From Pseudomonadota bacterium (GTDB lineage Bacteria; Pseudomonadota; Gammaproteobacteria; Burkholderiales; SG8-41), in the NCBI GenBank assembly GCA_023431245.1, contig JAEYXO010000191.1, positions 1-11,886 of the forward strand: 11,886 bases of DNA, read 5' to 3'. Positions 5,910-11,886 of this stretch are shown here, piece by piece; the first letter of the stretch is position 1; each line of letters starts with the position of its first letter. The translations under genes were made by a program, and so were the position numbers. A model generated the notes under the pieces. That model was not told where the DNA came from, did no database searches, and was given only the letters and a program-made list of their open reading frames with translations.

Positions 5910-6244
5910 ACCATGATTTCCACAAGCGTGTCCGGCGAGCCGAGCCGGGCCTCGACGCAGGCGCGTGCCGGCAGGTTCTGCTGATCGGCCCAGGCCGCCC
6001 AGGCCTCGTCCATTTCCGGCTTCGCGCGCATGTCGGTGATCCAGATCGTCGCCGACAGCAGCTTTGATTTGTCGGTGCCGGCGGTTTTCAGCAGGGCATC
6101 GATCTTGGCAAGGATCTCCGCAGTCTGGGCGCGCATGCCCTTGCTGCGATCGTCGGCGGTGATGCCGGCGAGAAAGACCATGTTGCCGCAGACCACGGCG
6201 CGGGACAGACGCTTGTCACTGTTGAATCGCTGGATGTTGCTCAT
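5894..6244 (-). CDS. RidA/YjgF-family protein
   Basis: A 116-residue member of the RidA (YjgF/YER057c/UK114) family. Classical RidA proteins hydrolyse reactive enamine/imine intermediates from PLP enzymes in the cytosol, as trimers. Residues matching E. coli RidA R105, C107 and E120 are visible as R94, C96 (in LPARACVEARL) and E109 (in LVEIMVQA). The loop after VEARL differs from classical RidA and the N-terminus is short, so it may belong to another subgroup with a different substrate. Enamine deaminase activity is therefore inferred. The ATG at 6244 has an excellent AGGAG seven bases upstream, which rules out the longer in-frame start at 6301. A perfect palindrome sits 22 bases upstream of the start, and the gene converges on the DGQHR gene. 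Confidence 0.88.
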   Translation of the reverse strand: MSNIQRFNSDKRLSRAVVCGNMVFLAGITADDRSKGMRAQTAEILAKIDALLKTAGTDKSKLLSATIWITDMRAKPEMDEAWAAWADQQNLPARACVEARLGSPDTLVEIMVQAVK

Positions 6245-6266
6245 GTCATTACTCCTGGATGGTGCG

Positions 6267-6278
6267 AGTTGTACAACT
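6267..6278. promoter_or_regulatory. 12-bp perfect palindrome, candidate operator of the RidA-family gene
   Basis: AGTTGTACAACT is a perfect palindrome ending 22 bases upstream of the ATG at 6244, where transcription would begin. Its TTGTACAA core resembles operators of GntR-type repressors (TNGTACNA pattern). No GntR gene is in the window. The regulator assignment is inference. Confidence 0.4.
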
Positions 6279-6303
6279 GTGCCCGGCACGAGGTCGGGCA
6301 CAG
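6277..6303 (-). terminator. 9-bp hairpin after the three-helix membrane protein gene
   Basis: CTGTGCCCG (6277-6285) and CGGGCACAG (6295-6303) are exact inverse complements around a nine-base loop. The hairpin starts 14 bases past the end of the minus-strand gene at 6318 and overlaps the adjacent palindrome by two bases. It lacks a following U run, so it is a plausible but non-canonical terminator insulating the downstream RidA-family gene. Confidence 0.35.
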
Positions 6304-6317
6304 ACCTGCGGAAACGG

Positions 6318-6635
6318 TCAAATGTGGCCGATGGTCAGCAACCGGCCGAGGAAAAAGATGCCGGTGGCGATGAAGGCGAAAAGAATGAAATCGGGGATCT
6401 TGCTGTCGCGCTTGTTGCCGACCTGCGCGCCGCGCAGCGCCTTGACCACGAAAATCGCGGCGATGATCAGGATCACCACCATTGCCGGCGCCTCGTACTG
6501 CGCGCTCCACAACGCGCCCAGTCCCTTCGACAGCAGGCCGTTCTCGCGGAACAGGTGATAGGCGGTGCCGCCTATGCCCAGCATGATCAGCGCGCCGACC
6601 AGCAGTGAACCCAGTGTGGTGAGCAGTGATTTCAT
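6318..6635 (-). CDS. small three-helix integral membrane protein, function unknown
   Basis: A 105-residue inner-membrane protein with three predicted hydrophobic helices at about 5-25, 49-68 and 81-101. They are separated by a short polar loop (HLFRENGLLSKG) and a basic loop (KALRGAQVGNKRDSK). I recognise no catalytic motif and assign no family. The ATG at 6635 fits the hydrophobic N-terminus. The best Shine-Dalgarno candidate, GGAG, is about 12 bases away and therefore weak. Upstream in-frame codons back to 6725 look non-coding. The gene is divergent from tsaB, with a possible -10 on each strand in the 113-base gap. It is followed 73 bases on by the RidA-family gene on the same strand, with a hairpin between, so co-transcription is doubtful. 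Confidence 0.75.
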   Translation of the reverse strand: MKSLLTTLGSLLVGALIMLGIGGTAYHLFRENGLLSKGLGALWSAQYEAPAMVVILIIAAIFVVKALRGAQVGNKRDSKIPDFILFAFIATGIFFLGRLLTIGHI

Positions 6636-6685
6636 GGGGTGCGAAAGCTCCGGTTGTTTTTCTCGCCTGTCGCGGCGGTGACCGG

Positions 6686-6691
6686 AGTATA
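6686..6691 (-). promoter_or_regulatory. candidate -10 element for the membrane protein gene
   Basis: Read on the minus strand this is TATACT (context GCGTTATACTCC), one mismatch from TATAAT and about 50 bases before the ATG at 6635. No convincing -35 is seen at normal spacing. Confidence 0.3.
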
Positions 6692-6716
6692 ACGCAGGCC
6701 ACCCGCCGCGGTCGGC

Positions 6717-6722
6717 TACAAT
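6717..6722 (+). promoter_or_regulatory. candidate -10 element for tsaB
   Basis: TACAAT in the context GGCTACAATCACC lies 26 bases before the tsaB ATG at 6749 and would give a 5' leader of about 20 bases. No clear -35 is visible. tsaB also lacks a Shine-Dalgarno match, so a short leader fits. Confidence 0.3.
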
Positions 6723-6748
6723 CACCGGATGCGGCGTGCGGACGACTC

Positions 6749-7420
6749 ATGAACATACTGGCCCTGGATGCATCGACGGAACATTGCAGTGCCGCGCTGT
6801 GGCGAGACGGCGCGGTTTTCGAGCGTTCGGCCCGCGCAGGGCAGGCCCATTCCGAAATGCTGATTGCGATGGCCGATGCGGTGATGGCCGAGGCCGGCAC
6901 CGCGCTGCCCGGCGTGTCCGGCATTGCCTTCGGCGCGGGGCCGGGCTCGTTCACGGGCCTGCGCGTGGCCTGTGCGGTGGCGCAGGGCCTGGCGTTTCCC
7001 GGCGACATTCCGCTGACCGGCATTGGCACGCTGCAGGCCCTGGCGGCCGGCAGCGGTGCCGATGCGGCGGTCTGCTGCCTCGATGCGCGCATGGGCGAGG
7101 TTTATCACGCGGCTTACCGGCGCAATGGTGATGCCTGGACCGAGGTGTCCGCGCCGCGGGTATGCGCGCCCGCGGCGGTGCCGGAACTGCCGCCGGGGCG
7201 GTGGACCGCCTGCGGCAGCGGGTTTGCCGTGTATGGCGACCTGCTGCGGCAGCGTTACGGGGCGCAACTGGATGCCGTGAGGGATGGTCTGGTGCCGCAG
7301 GCCCGCGACATTGCGCGGCTGGCGGCGCCGGTATTTGCCGCGGGCGGCGGCATTCGCGCCGATGACGCGGCACCGCTCTATATTCGCGATCGCGTCGCCC
7401 TGAAGACCAGCGAACGATGA
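6749..7420 (+). CDS. tsaB: tRNA threonylcarbamoyladenosine biosynthesis protein TsaB
   Basis: TsaB is the catalytically inactive paralogue of TsaD. It scaffolds the TsaB-TsaD-TsaE complex that transfers threonylcarbamoyl to A37 of ANN-decoding tRNAs in the cytosol. The 223-residue product has the ASKHA-type start MNILALDAST, HSE at 34-36, the hallmark FGAGPGSFTGLR at 61-72, DARMGEVYHA at 112-121, and the terminal PLYIRDRVALKT at 209-220. Length is typical. The ATG at 6749 gives the canonical N-terminus, although GCGGACGACTC before it is a poor ribosome binding site. It is first in an operon with rimI and a uracil-DNA glycosylase gene, the rimI ATG overlapping its stop as ATGA. This arrangement is common in betaproteobacteria. 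Confidence 0.95.
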   Translation: MNILALDASTEHCSAALWRDGAVFERSARAGQAHSEMLIAMADAVMAEAGTALPGVSGIAFGAGPGSFTGLRVACAVAQGLAFPGDIPLTGIGTLQALAAGSGADAAVCCLDARMGEVYHAAYRRNGDAWTEVSAPRVCAPAAVPELPPGRWTACGSGFAVYGDLLRQRYGAQLDAVRDGLVPQARDIARLAAPVFAAGGGIRADDAAPLYIRDRVALKTSER

Positions 7421-7881
7421 GCGCGCGGCCTGAAGCCATCCGCCGTTTCCGGCCCATGACCGCGGCGGATCTCGACGAGGTTGAGGCCATCGAGCGCGCC
7501 GTCTACACCCATCCCTGGACCCGCGGCAATTTCACCGATTCGCTCGATTCCGGCTACCACTGCTGGATACTTGAGGGCCGCGGCGGCATTGCCGCTTACT
7601 GCGTGGTGATGATCGCCGCCGGCGAGGCGCATCTGCTGAACCTGAGCGTTGCGGCGGCGCTGCAGCGGCGCGGACTGGGCAGCGAACTGCTCGAATTCGT
7701 CATCGGGCTGGCGCGCGAACACGGCGCGGCGACGCTGTATCTGGAAGTGCGTGCGTCCAATGTGGCCGGCCGCGGGCTGTACGCGCGCCACGGCTTCGCC
7801 GAGATCGGCATGCGCCGGGATTACTACCCGCATGCCACCGGTCGCGAGGATGCGGTGACCATGGAGAGGAAACTGGGATGA
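7417..7881 (+). CDS. rimI: ribosomal protein S18 alanine N-acetyltransferase (RimI)
   Basis: A GNAT-fold enzyme that acetylates the N-terminal alanine of ribosomal protein S18 using acetyl-CoA. The 154-residue product has the RimI HPWTRGNF segment at 32-39. The acetyl-CoA pyrophosphate loop is in LLNLSVAAALQRRGLGSELL at 73-92 (QRRGLG). LYLEVRASN at 107-115 carries E110, at the position of the proposed catalytic glutamate. ARHGFAEIGMRRDYYP at 123-138 contains the conserved C-terminal tyrosines. The start overlaps the tsaB stop (ATGA, 7417-7420) and its own stop overlaps the next gene the same way. Translational coupling in a three-gene operon is therefore very likely. Other GNAT substrates cannot be excluded, but the tsaB neighbourhood supports RimI. 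Confidence 0.94.
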   Translation: MSARPEAIRRFRPMTAADLDEVEAIERAVYTHPWTRGNFTDSLDSGYHCWILEGRGGIAAYCVVMIAAGEAHLLNLSVAAALQRRGLGSELLEFVIGLAREHGAATLYLEVRASNVAGRGLYARHGFAEIGMRRDYYPHATGREDAVTMERKLG

Positions 7882-8627
7882 CCCGCCCGGCCCCGTCACG
7901 GCGCGATGAAATGCTGCGTGAAATGGGCATCCACCCGCGCTGGCGTCTGCGCGGTGCGGCGCCCGCGGCCGGAACGGAGATGGCCGCTGCACCTGCGGCC
8001 GGCGCAGTGCCCGAAGCGCCGGTGCCCACGCCCGCTGCAGTGTCCGGCCCCGGCTGGGAGGAACTGAAGGCTCGTGTCGCCTCCTGCACGGCCTGCGGCC
8101 TGCACGCGAAGCGCAACAAGACGGTGTTCGGCGTCGGTGACGAGCAGGCGGACTGGTTGTTCGTCGGCGAGGGGCCGGGCGCGGACGAGGATGCGCAGGG
8201 CGAGCCCTTCGTCGGCCAGGCCGGGAAACTACTCGACAACATGCTGGCCGCGATTGATCTGCGCCGCGGCGCCAACGTCTACATTGCGAACATCGTCAAG
8301 TGCCGTCCGCCGGGCAACCGTAACCCGGAACCGGAGGAGGCGCAGGCCTGTTCTTCGCACCTGCAGCGGCAGATCGAACTGCTGCGACCGAAACTGATCG
8401 TCGCCCTGGGCAAGGTGGCCGCGGTGAACCTGCTTGGCCGCGATGCCAGCATTGCCGCGCTGCGCGGGCAGGTCCACGAGCATCGCGGCATACCGCTGAT
8501 CGTGACCTACCATCCGGCGTACCTGCTGCGCACCCTGAACGACAAGGCCAAGGCCTGGCAGGACCTGCGTTTTGCGGTGGACACCATGAACGGATTGCAG
8601 GCCGCCGCTCGGGCGGGCGCGGTCTGA
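7878..8627 (+). CDS. uracil-DNA glycosylase, family 4 type, with 4Fe-4S cluster
   Basis: Removes uracil from DNA after cytosine deamination or misincorporation, starting base excision repair. The 249-residue product has cluster cysteines C70 and C73 (CTAC), C142 (VKCRPPGNRNPEPEE) and C158. Motif A is VGEGPGADED at 96-105, followed by GEPFVGQAGKLLDNML at 108-123, and the HPAYLLR motif is at 212-218. GEGPG, rather than GLAPG, points to family 4 instead of family 5. The N-terminus is extended: a MLREMGIHPRW segment at 12-22 and an Ala/Pro-rich linker at about 27-58, which I recall as common in betaproteobacterial homologues. The ATG at 7878 overlaps the rimI stop, and GAGAGGAAA lies upstream. 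It is the last gene of the tsaB operon. Confidence 0.93.
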   Translation: MTRPAPSRRDEMLREMGIHPRWRLRGAAPAAGTEMAAAPAAGAVPEAPVPTPAAVSGPGWEELKARVASCTACGLHAKRNKTVFGVGDEQADWLFVGEGPGADEDAQGEPFVGQAGKLLDNMLAAIDLRRGANVYIANIVKCRPPGNRNPEPEEAQACSSHLQRQIELLRPKLIVALGKVAAVNLLGRDASIAALRGQVHEHRGIPLIVTYHPAYLLRTLNDKAKAWQDLRFAVDTMNGLQAAARAGAV

Positions 8628-8638
8628 TCCAATTTGGT

Positions 8639-8656
8639 TGCCGCAAGACTGCGGCA
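8639..8656 (+). terminator. hairpin downstream of the uracil-DNA glycosylase gene
   Basis: TGCCGCA (8639-8645) and TGCGGCA (8650-8656) form a perfect 7-bp stem with a four-base loop, 11 bases past the stop. No T run follows, so it is a weak terminator candidate that would separate the tsaB operon from the transporter genes. Confidence 0.35.
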
Positions 8657-8749
8657 TAAGCCGGAATTTTGCGGTAAAGTGCCCGCGCAACCGGAACAGG
8701 CAAGCGCATCACAATAGCGCCCGGCCGGTGCATAGTCGGGAGGAGTTCT

Positions 8750-8812
8750 TTGGCATCACGGCATCCGCAAGGCTTGCACGGTGAATCCGCTGGCGCGGAG
8801 CGTCATGCATGA
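8750..8812 (+). CDS. possible 20-codon leader ORF before tctA
   Basis: GGGAGGAG (8738-8745) is the strongest ribosome binding site in the tctA upstream region, yet it lies more than 60 bases before the tctA ATG. It precedes a TTG codon at 8750 that opens a 20-codon frame (start LASRHPQG). The frame ends in TGA at 8810-8812, inside the tctA start codon region (ATGA). This geometry would suit a leader peptide coupled to tctA translation. The four-base gap from AGGAG to TTG is short, the peptide has no known motif, and tctA has its own GGAG eight bases before its ATG, so chance is possible. Confidence 0.25.
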   Translation: MASRHPQGLHGESAGAERHA

Positions 8813-10305
8813 TTGTTGAAGCGATCGGTTCCGGTCTTGCCGCGCTGCTGACGCCCCAGGCGCTGCTGTTCCTGTTCATCGGCGTGATCTACGGCCTGGT
8901 CATCGGCATCCTGCCCGGCCTCGGCGGCGTCGTCGCGATGGCGCTGCTGCTGCCTTTCACCTACGGTTTCGAGACCGCCGCAACCCTGGCGCTGCTGCTC
9001 GGCGCGCACATTGCGACCATCTGGGGCGATTCGGTGACCAGCATCCTGTTCAGCGTGCCGGGTTCGGCAAAGGGCTTGGCGCTGTGCTTCGACGGCTACC
9101 CGATGACCAAGCAGGGGCAGGCCAAGCGCGCGCTGGCGGCCTCGGCGACGGGCGCGCTGATGGGCGGCATCATCGGCGCGATTTTCCTCGCGCTGTGCAT
9201 TCCGCTGATCCGCCCGGTGATCCTTGCGCTGGGCCCCAGCGAATACCTGATGATGGCGCTGTGGGGGCTGACGGTGATCGCCACCTTCAGCGAGGGTTCG
9301 CTGATGAAGGGGCTCACCGCCAGCGTGCTCGGCGTGCTGGTGGCCTTCATCGGCATGGACGTGGTGACGGCAACACCGCGCTTCACCTTCGGCAGCGAAT
9401 TCCTGATGGACGGCATTTCCTTTCCGGTCGCGATGATCGGGCTGTTTGCGGTGTCGGAAATGATGAAGATGTCGATACGCGGCACGCCCATCATCGACCG
9501 CTCTCTGGTGCGCGAGGACAGCACGGTGTGGCAGGGCATTTGCGATGCCGTGGGCCACTGGTGGCTGGTGATCCGCTCGAGCCTGCTCGGTCTGTGGATC
9601 GGCGTGCTGCCCGGCGTCGGTGCCAGCGTCGCCGGACTTGCCGCCTACGCGCAGGCCGCGCAGACGTCGAAGACGCCGGAGCGCTTCGGCAAGGGTGCAG
9701 TCGAGGGCGTCATCGCGCCGGATGCGACGATGGGTGCCAACGAGGGCGGCGGACTGATGCCGACCCTCGCTTTCGGCATCCCCGGTGGCGAGAGCATGGC
9801 GATCCTGCTGGTCGCCTTCATCGGACTCGGCGTGGTGCCGGGGCCCGAGATGCTGACCAAGAACCTCGACCTCGTCTTCAGCATGGTATGGATCATCGTG
9901 CTCGCCAACATCGCGGTCACCGTGATCGGTCTCGGCATCACGCCCTGGCTGGCGCGGCTGCCTTCGCTGCAGGCCAACCTGATGGTGCCGATCGTGCTGT
10001 CGGTGTGTTTTGTCGGCGCCTATGCCACTCGCGGTCGCATCGAGGATGTCGTGGTCGCGGCGGTATTCGGCGTGGTCGGCTACCTGATGGACAAGTACCG
10101 CTACTCGCGCGCCAATTTCGTCATCGGCATGGTGCTGGCGGTGATGATCGAGCGCAACCTGCACATCTCGCTGAATCTCTACGGCAACGATTTCCTGCTT
10201 GACCGGCCGATCGCGCTGGCGATGCTGCTGTTCGTCGTATTCACGGCCGCGCTGCCGTTCCTGCGTTCGTGGCGGCGCAGGCGTGCGGCGGGAGGGGGCG
10301 CATGA
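8809..10305 (+). CDS. tctA: tripartite tricarboxylate-type transporter, large permease (TctA family)
   Basis: The large inner-membrane subunit of a secondary, binding-protein-dependent carboxylate transporter. The 498-residue product is hydrophobic throughout (about 10-12 helices). It shows the internal duplication typical of TctA: IGILPGLGGVVAMALLLPF at 32-50 and IGVLPGVGASVAGLAAY at 264-280. Other conserved parts are SILFSVPGSAKG at 78-89, DGYPMTKQGQAKRA at 95-108, NEGGGLMPTLAFGIPGGESM at 311-330 and VGAYATRG at 402-409. GGVVAM and PGSAKG depart from the wording I associate with characterised TctA proteins, suggesting a divergent subfamily with unknown substrate. GGAG eight bases upstream supports the ATG at 8809. 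It overlaps tctB as ATGA. Confidence 0.93.
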   Translation: MIVEAIGSGLAALLTPQALLFLFIGVIYGLVIGILPGLGGVVAMALLLPFTYGFETAATLALLLGAHIATIWGDSVTSILFSVPGSAKGLALCFDGYPMTKQGQAKRALAASATGALMGGIIGAIFLALCIPLIRPVILALGPSEYLMMALWGLTVIATFSEGSLMKGLTASVLGVLVAFIGMDVVTATPRFTFGSEFLMDGISFPVAMIGLFAVSEMMKMSIRGTPIIDRSLVREDSTVWQGICDAVGHWWLVIRSSLLGLWIGVLPGVGASVAGLAAYAQAAQTSKTPERFGKGAVEGVIAPDATMGANEGGGLMPTLAFGIPGGESMAILLVAFIGLGVVPGPEMLTKNLDLVFSMVWIIVLANIAVTVIGLGITPWLARLPSLQANLMVPIVLSVCFVGAYATRGRIEDVVVAAVFGVVGYLMDKYRYSRANFVIGMVLAVMIERNLHISLNLYGNDFLLDRPIALAMLLFVVFTAALPFLRSWRRRRAAGGGA

Positions 10306-10817
10306 CGCGCAGGACGCAGGAAAACGTGATTTCGGTCCTGCTGCTGGCGGTGTTCGGCGGCGTGTTGTGGCTGTGCCAGGATTTCGGGCCGCGCGCGCGG
10401 CTGATCCCGCAACCGCTGGCGGTATTCGGCATCGCGCTGACGCTGATCCAGCTGGTCTGGCACAACATGGGACGCGATACTGCACCGGCGATGGAAATGA
10501 TCAGTGTTGATCCCGGCGCGATTCCCGGGGAGGGTGAGGGCCGCCCCCGCGAGGAACGCACCCAGGAGCAGCTCGGGCGCTGGGGCGAGGCCGGGGCTTT
10601 CTGCATCGTCGCGCTTCTGCTGGGGCTGGTGTTCACGGCGGGCATTTTTCCCGCGGTGTTCCTGTTCACGGCGGGTTATCTGATCCTGTCAGGGTATTGC
10701 ACGCCCCTTCGCGGCCTGACGTATTCCGTGGTGATGACCCTCGCCATTTACCTGCTGTTCGTGTGGGGGCTCGAAATGCAGCCCTACCATGGCCTGCTGG
10801 GTGCCTGGTTCGGCTGA
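10302..10817 (+). CDS. tctB: tripartite tricarboxylate-type transporter, small permease (TctB family)
   Basis: The small membrane subunit of the transporter, 171 residues. Two helices at about 9-26 and 37-54 are followed by a hydrophilic loop of about 40 residues rich in Gly, Glu and Arg. Two or three more hydrophobic segments follow at about 97-131 and 138-158, ending in YHGLLGAWFG. Sequence conservation in TctB is low, so the call rests on length, topology and position between the TctA and TctC genes. The ATG at 10302 overlaps the tctA stop and has GGGAGGGGG just upstream. It is followed 48 bases later by the binding-protein gene. Confidence 0.85.
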   Translation: MTRRTQENVISVLLLAVFGGVLWLCQDFGPRARLIPQPLAVFGIALTLIQLVWHNMGRDTAPAMEMISVDPGAIPGEGEGRPREERTQEQLGRWGEAGAFCIVALLLGLVFTAGIFPAVFLFTAGYLILSGYCTPLRGLTYSVVMTLAIYLLFVWGLEMQPYHGLLGAWFG

Positions 10818-10865
10818 AATGAATCCGTATATTGATTGCCGTGCAACCATCACAAGGAGGAGAAC

Positions 10866-11885
10866 ATGAAAAACAATCGCAGAAAGCTGTTGATCGCCGG
10901 CGCGATGGCGCCGGCGCTGCTGTCGCTGCCGGGCCGGGCGCTTGCGCAGGCGTCCGACTATTACAAGGGCAAGCTGGTGATCGTCAATATTGCCGGCAGC
11001 GCGGCGGGGGGGCATACGCGCTTTGCGCGGATGCTGGCACCCTATCTCGAAAAATACCTCGGCGCGAAGGAGCTGCGCCTCGTCAACATGCCGGGCGGTG
11101 GCGGCCTCAAGGCGGCAAACCACATCTGGCGGCTGAAACCGGGGGCCAACGAGGTCTACTTCGGCAATGTCTCGACCCTGTTGCTGGCCAACATGGCAGG
11201 CAGCCCCGGTGCCACCTTCGATCCGACCAAGTTCATGTTCCTCGGCCGTGCGACCAGTGAGCCGCGGGTGCTCACTGTCGGCGGCAAATCCGCGATCCGT
11301 TCGGTTGCCGACATCCAGAAACTGAAACGGCCCTTCGTGTTCCCTTCACAGGGCACCGACGAGGATTTCTACACCATGGCCGTCTTGTCCGATGCACTCG
11401 GCTTCCAGTTGAAGGCGGTGACCGGTTACGAGGGCAATGCCGACACCTCCCTGGCAGTGATCAAGGGCGACGGTGATGGCCACATCACCGGCTGGAGCGA
11501 ATCGCTGGGCGCGATCCGTTCCGGCGACAAGTATCCGGTGATGATGGTGACCTCGCAGCCGTCCCCCGACTATCCCAAGATTCCCGTGGTCACCCAAATC
11601 GCGCCGGCGGCCAAGAAGAGCGTGGTGCAGGCGATGGCGACCATCCTCGAGACGCACCGCAGCTACATCGGCCCGCCCACCATGGATCCGGCCGCGGTGT
11701 CGGCTTTCCGTGCCGCCGTGAATGCGGCGATGAAGGATCCTGCACTGCAGGCCGAATCCACCAAGGGCGAGCGCCTGCTCTCACCGATGGATGGAACAGT
11801 GCAGCAGAAGGCGATGGTGGAACTGGCGCGCAGCAGCGCCGCGCTGTCGCCCATTCTCAAGGCCGCGGTGAAGGCGATCCAGTAA
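10866..11885 (+). CDS. tctC: periplasmic substrate-binding protein of the TctC/Bug family
   Basis: The extracytoplasmic solute receptor that would deliver substrate to the TctAB permease. The 339-residue precursor starts MKNNRRKLLIAGAMAPALL and has a likely cleavage after ALA at about 25-27. The twin arginine followed by KLL resembles a Tat signal, though Sec export is also possible. The mature protein has the expected two-lobe pattern: IVNIAGSAAGGHTRFARMLA at 39-58, LRLVNMPGGGGLKAA at 70-84 (Bug proteins usually have N-x-PGAGG), FPSQGTDEDF at 159-168 and VTGYEGNADTSLAVIKGDGD at 185-204. Several family motifs are altered, so the ligand cannot be inferred. AAGGAGGAG immediately upstream is the best Shine-Dalgarno in the operon, fitting high expression of a receptor. 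The TAA ends one base before the window end. Confidence 0.9.
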   Translation: MKNNRRKLLIAGAMAPALLSLPGRALAQASDYYKGKLVIVNIAGSAAGGHTRFARMLAPYLEKYLGAKELRLVNMPGGGGLKAANHIWRLKPGANEVYFGNVSTLLLANMAGSPGATFDPTKFMFLGRATSEPRVLTVGGKSAIRSVADIQKLKRPFVFPSQGTDEDFYTMAVLSDALGFQLKAVTGYEGNADTSLAVIKGDGDGHITGWSESLGAIRSGDKYPVMMVTSQPSPDYPKIPVVTQIAPAAKKSVVQAMATILETHRSYIGPPTMDPAAVSAFRAAVNAAMKDPALQAESTKGERLLSPMDGTVQQKAMVELARSSAALSPILKAAVKAIQ

Positions 11886-11886
11886 T

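Noticed and set aside
8803..10485. 560-codon open frame on the minus strand
   Set aside because: It lies wholly antisense to the clear tctA-tctB genes and its His/Gln/Arg-heavy composition is what GC-rich codon bias produces on the opposite strand.

Overview
The window is GC-rich (mostly well above 60% by eye) and tightly packed. Gene content and order suggest a betaproteobacterial chromosome. Supporting signs are the ispD-ispF overlap, an OmpR/EnvZ pair, the tsaB-rimI-uracil-DNA glycosylase operon and a Bug/TctC-type uptake system. I cannot place it to genus. Fourteen protein-coding genes can be supported. I saw no rRNA, tRNA, CRISPR array or insertion sequence.

Left part (1-3922): ispD and ispF (MEP isoprenoid pathway, overlapping stop/start) are followed by a small stand-alone cyclic-nucleotide-binding protein. 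That gene meets, tail to tail with a 4-base overlap, a minus-strand ompR-envZ-like two-component pair. The two regulator genes are separated by 102 bases that are almost entirely two opposed arrays of a 7-base repeat.

Middle (3923-6748): this part is looser and more accessory in character. It holds a candidate OmpR-type box upstream of ompR, a tiny exported arginine-rich protein, and a 295-base gap with a perfect hairpin and a 41-base AT-rich island containing a consensus IHF site. Next come an orphan DGQHR-domain protein (DndB-related family, with no dnd genes in view), a convergent RidA-family protein, and a 105-residue three-helix membrane protein. A 12-base perfect palindrome and a 9-bp hairpin lie between the last two.

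Right part (6749-11885): tsaB, rimI and a family-4 type uracil-DNA glycosylase form a tight operon with ATGA overlaps. After a 181-base gap comes a tripartite tricarboxylate-type transporter in the order tctA-tctB-tctC: large permease, small permease, periplasmic binding protein with a possible Tat signal. A possible 20-codon leader ORF ends inside the tctA start codon.

Most of the window is ordinary housekeeping. The points most worth a second look are the heptamer inverted arrays between ompR and envZ, the orphan DGQHR gene with its AT-rich/IHF upstream region, the candidate OmpR box, the palindromic operator at ridA and the tctA leader ORF. None amounts by itself to a proven new system.
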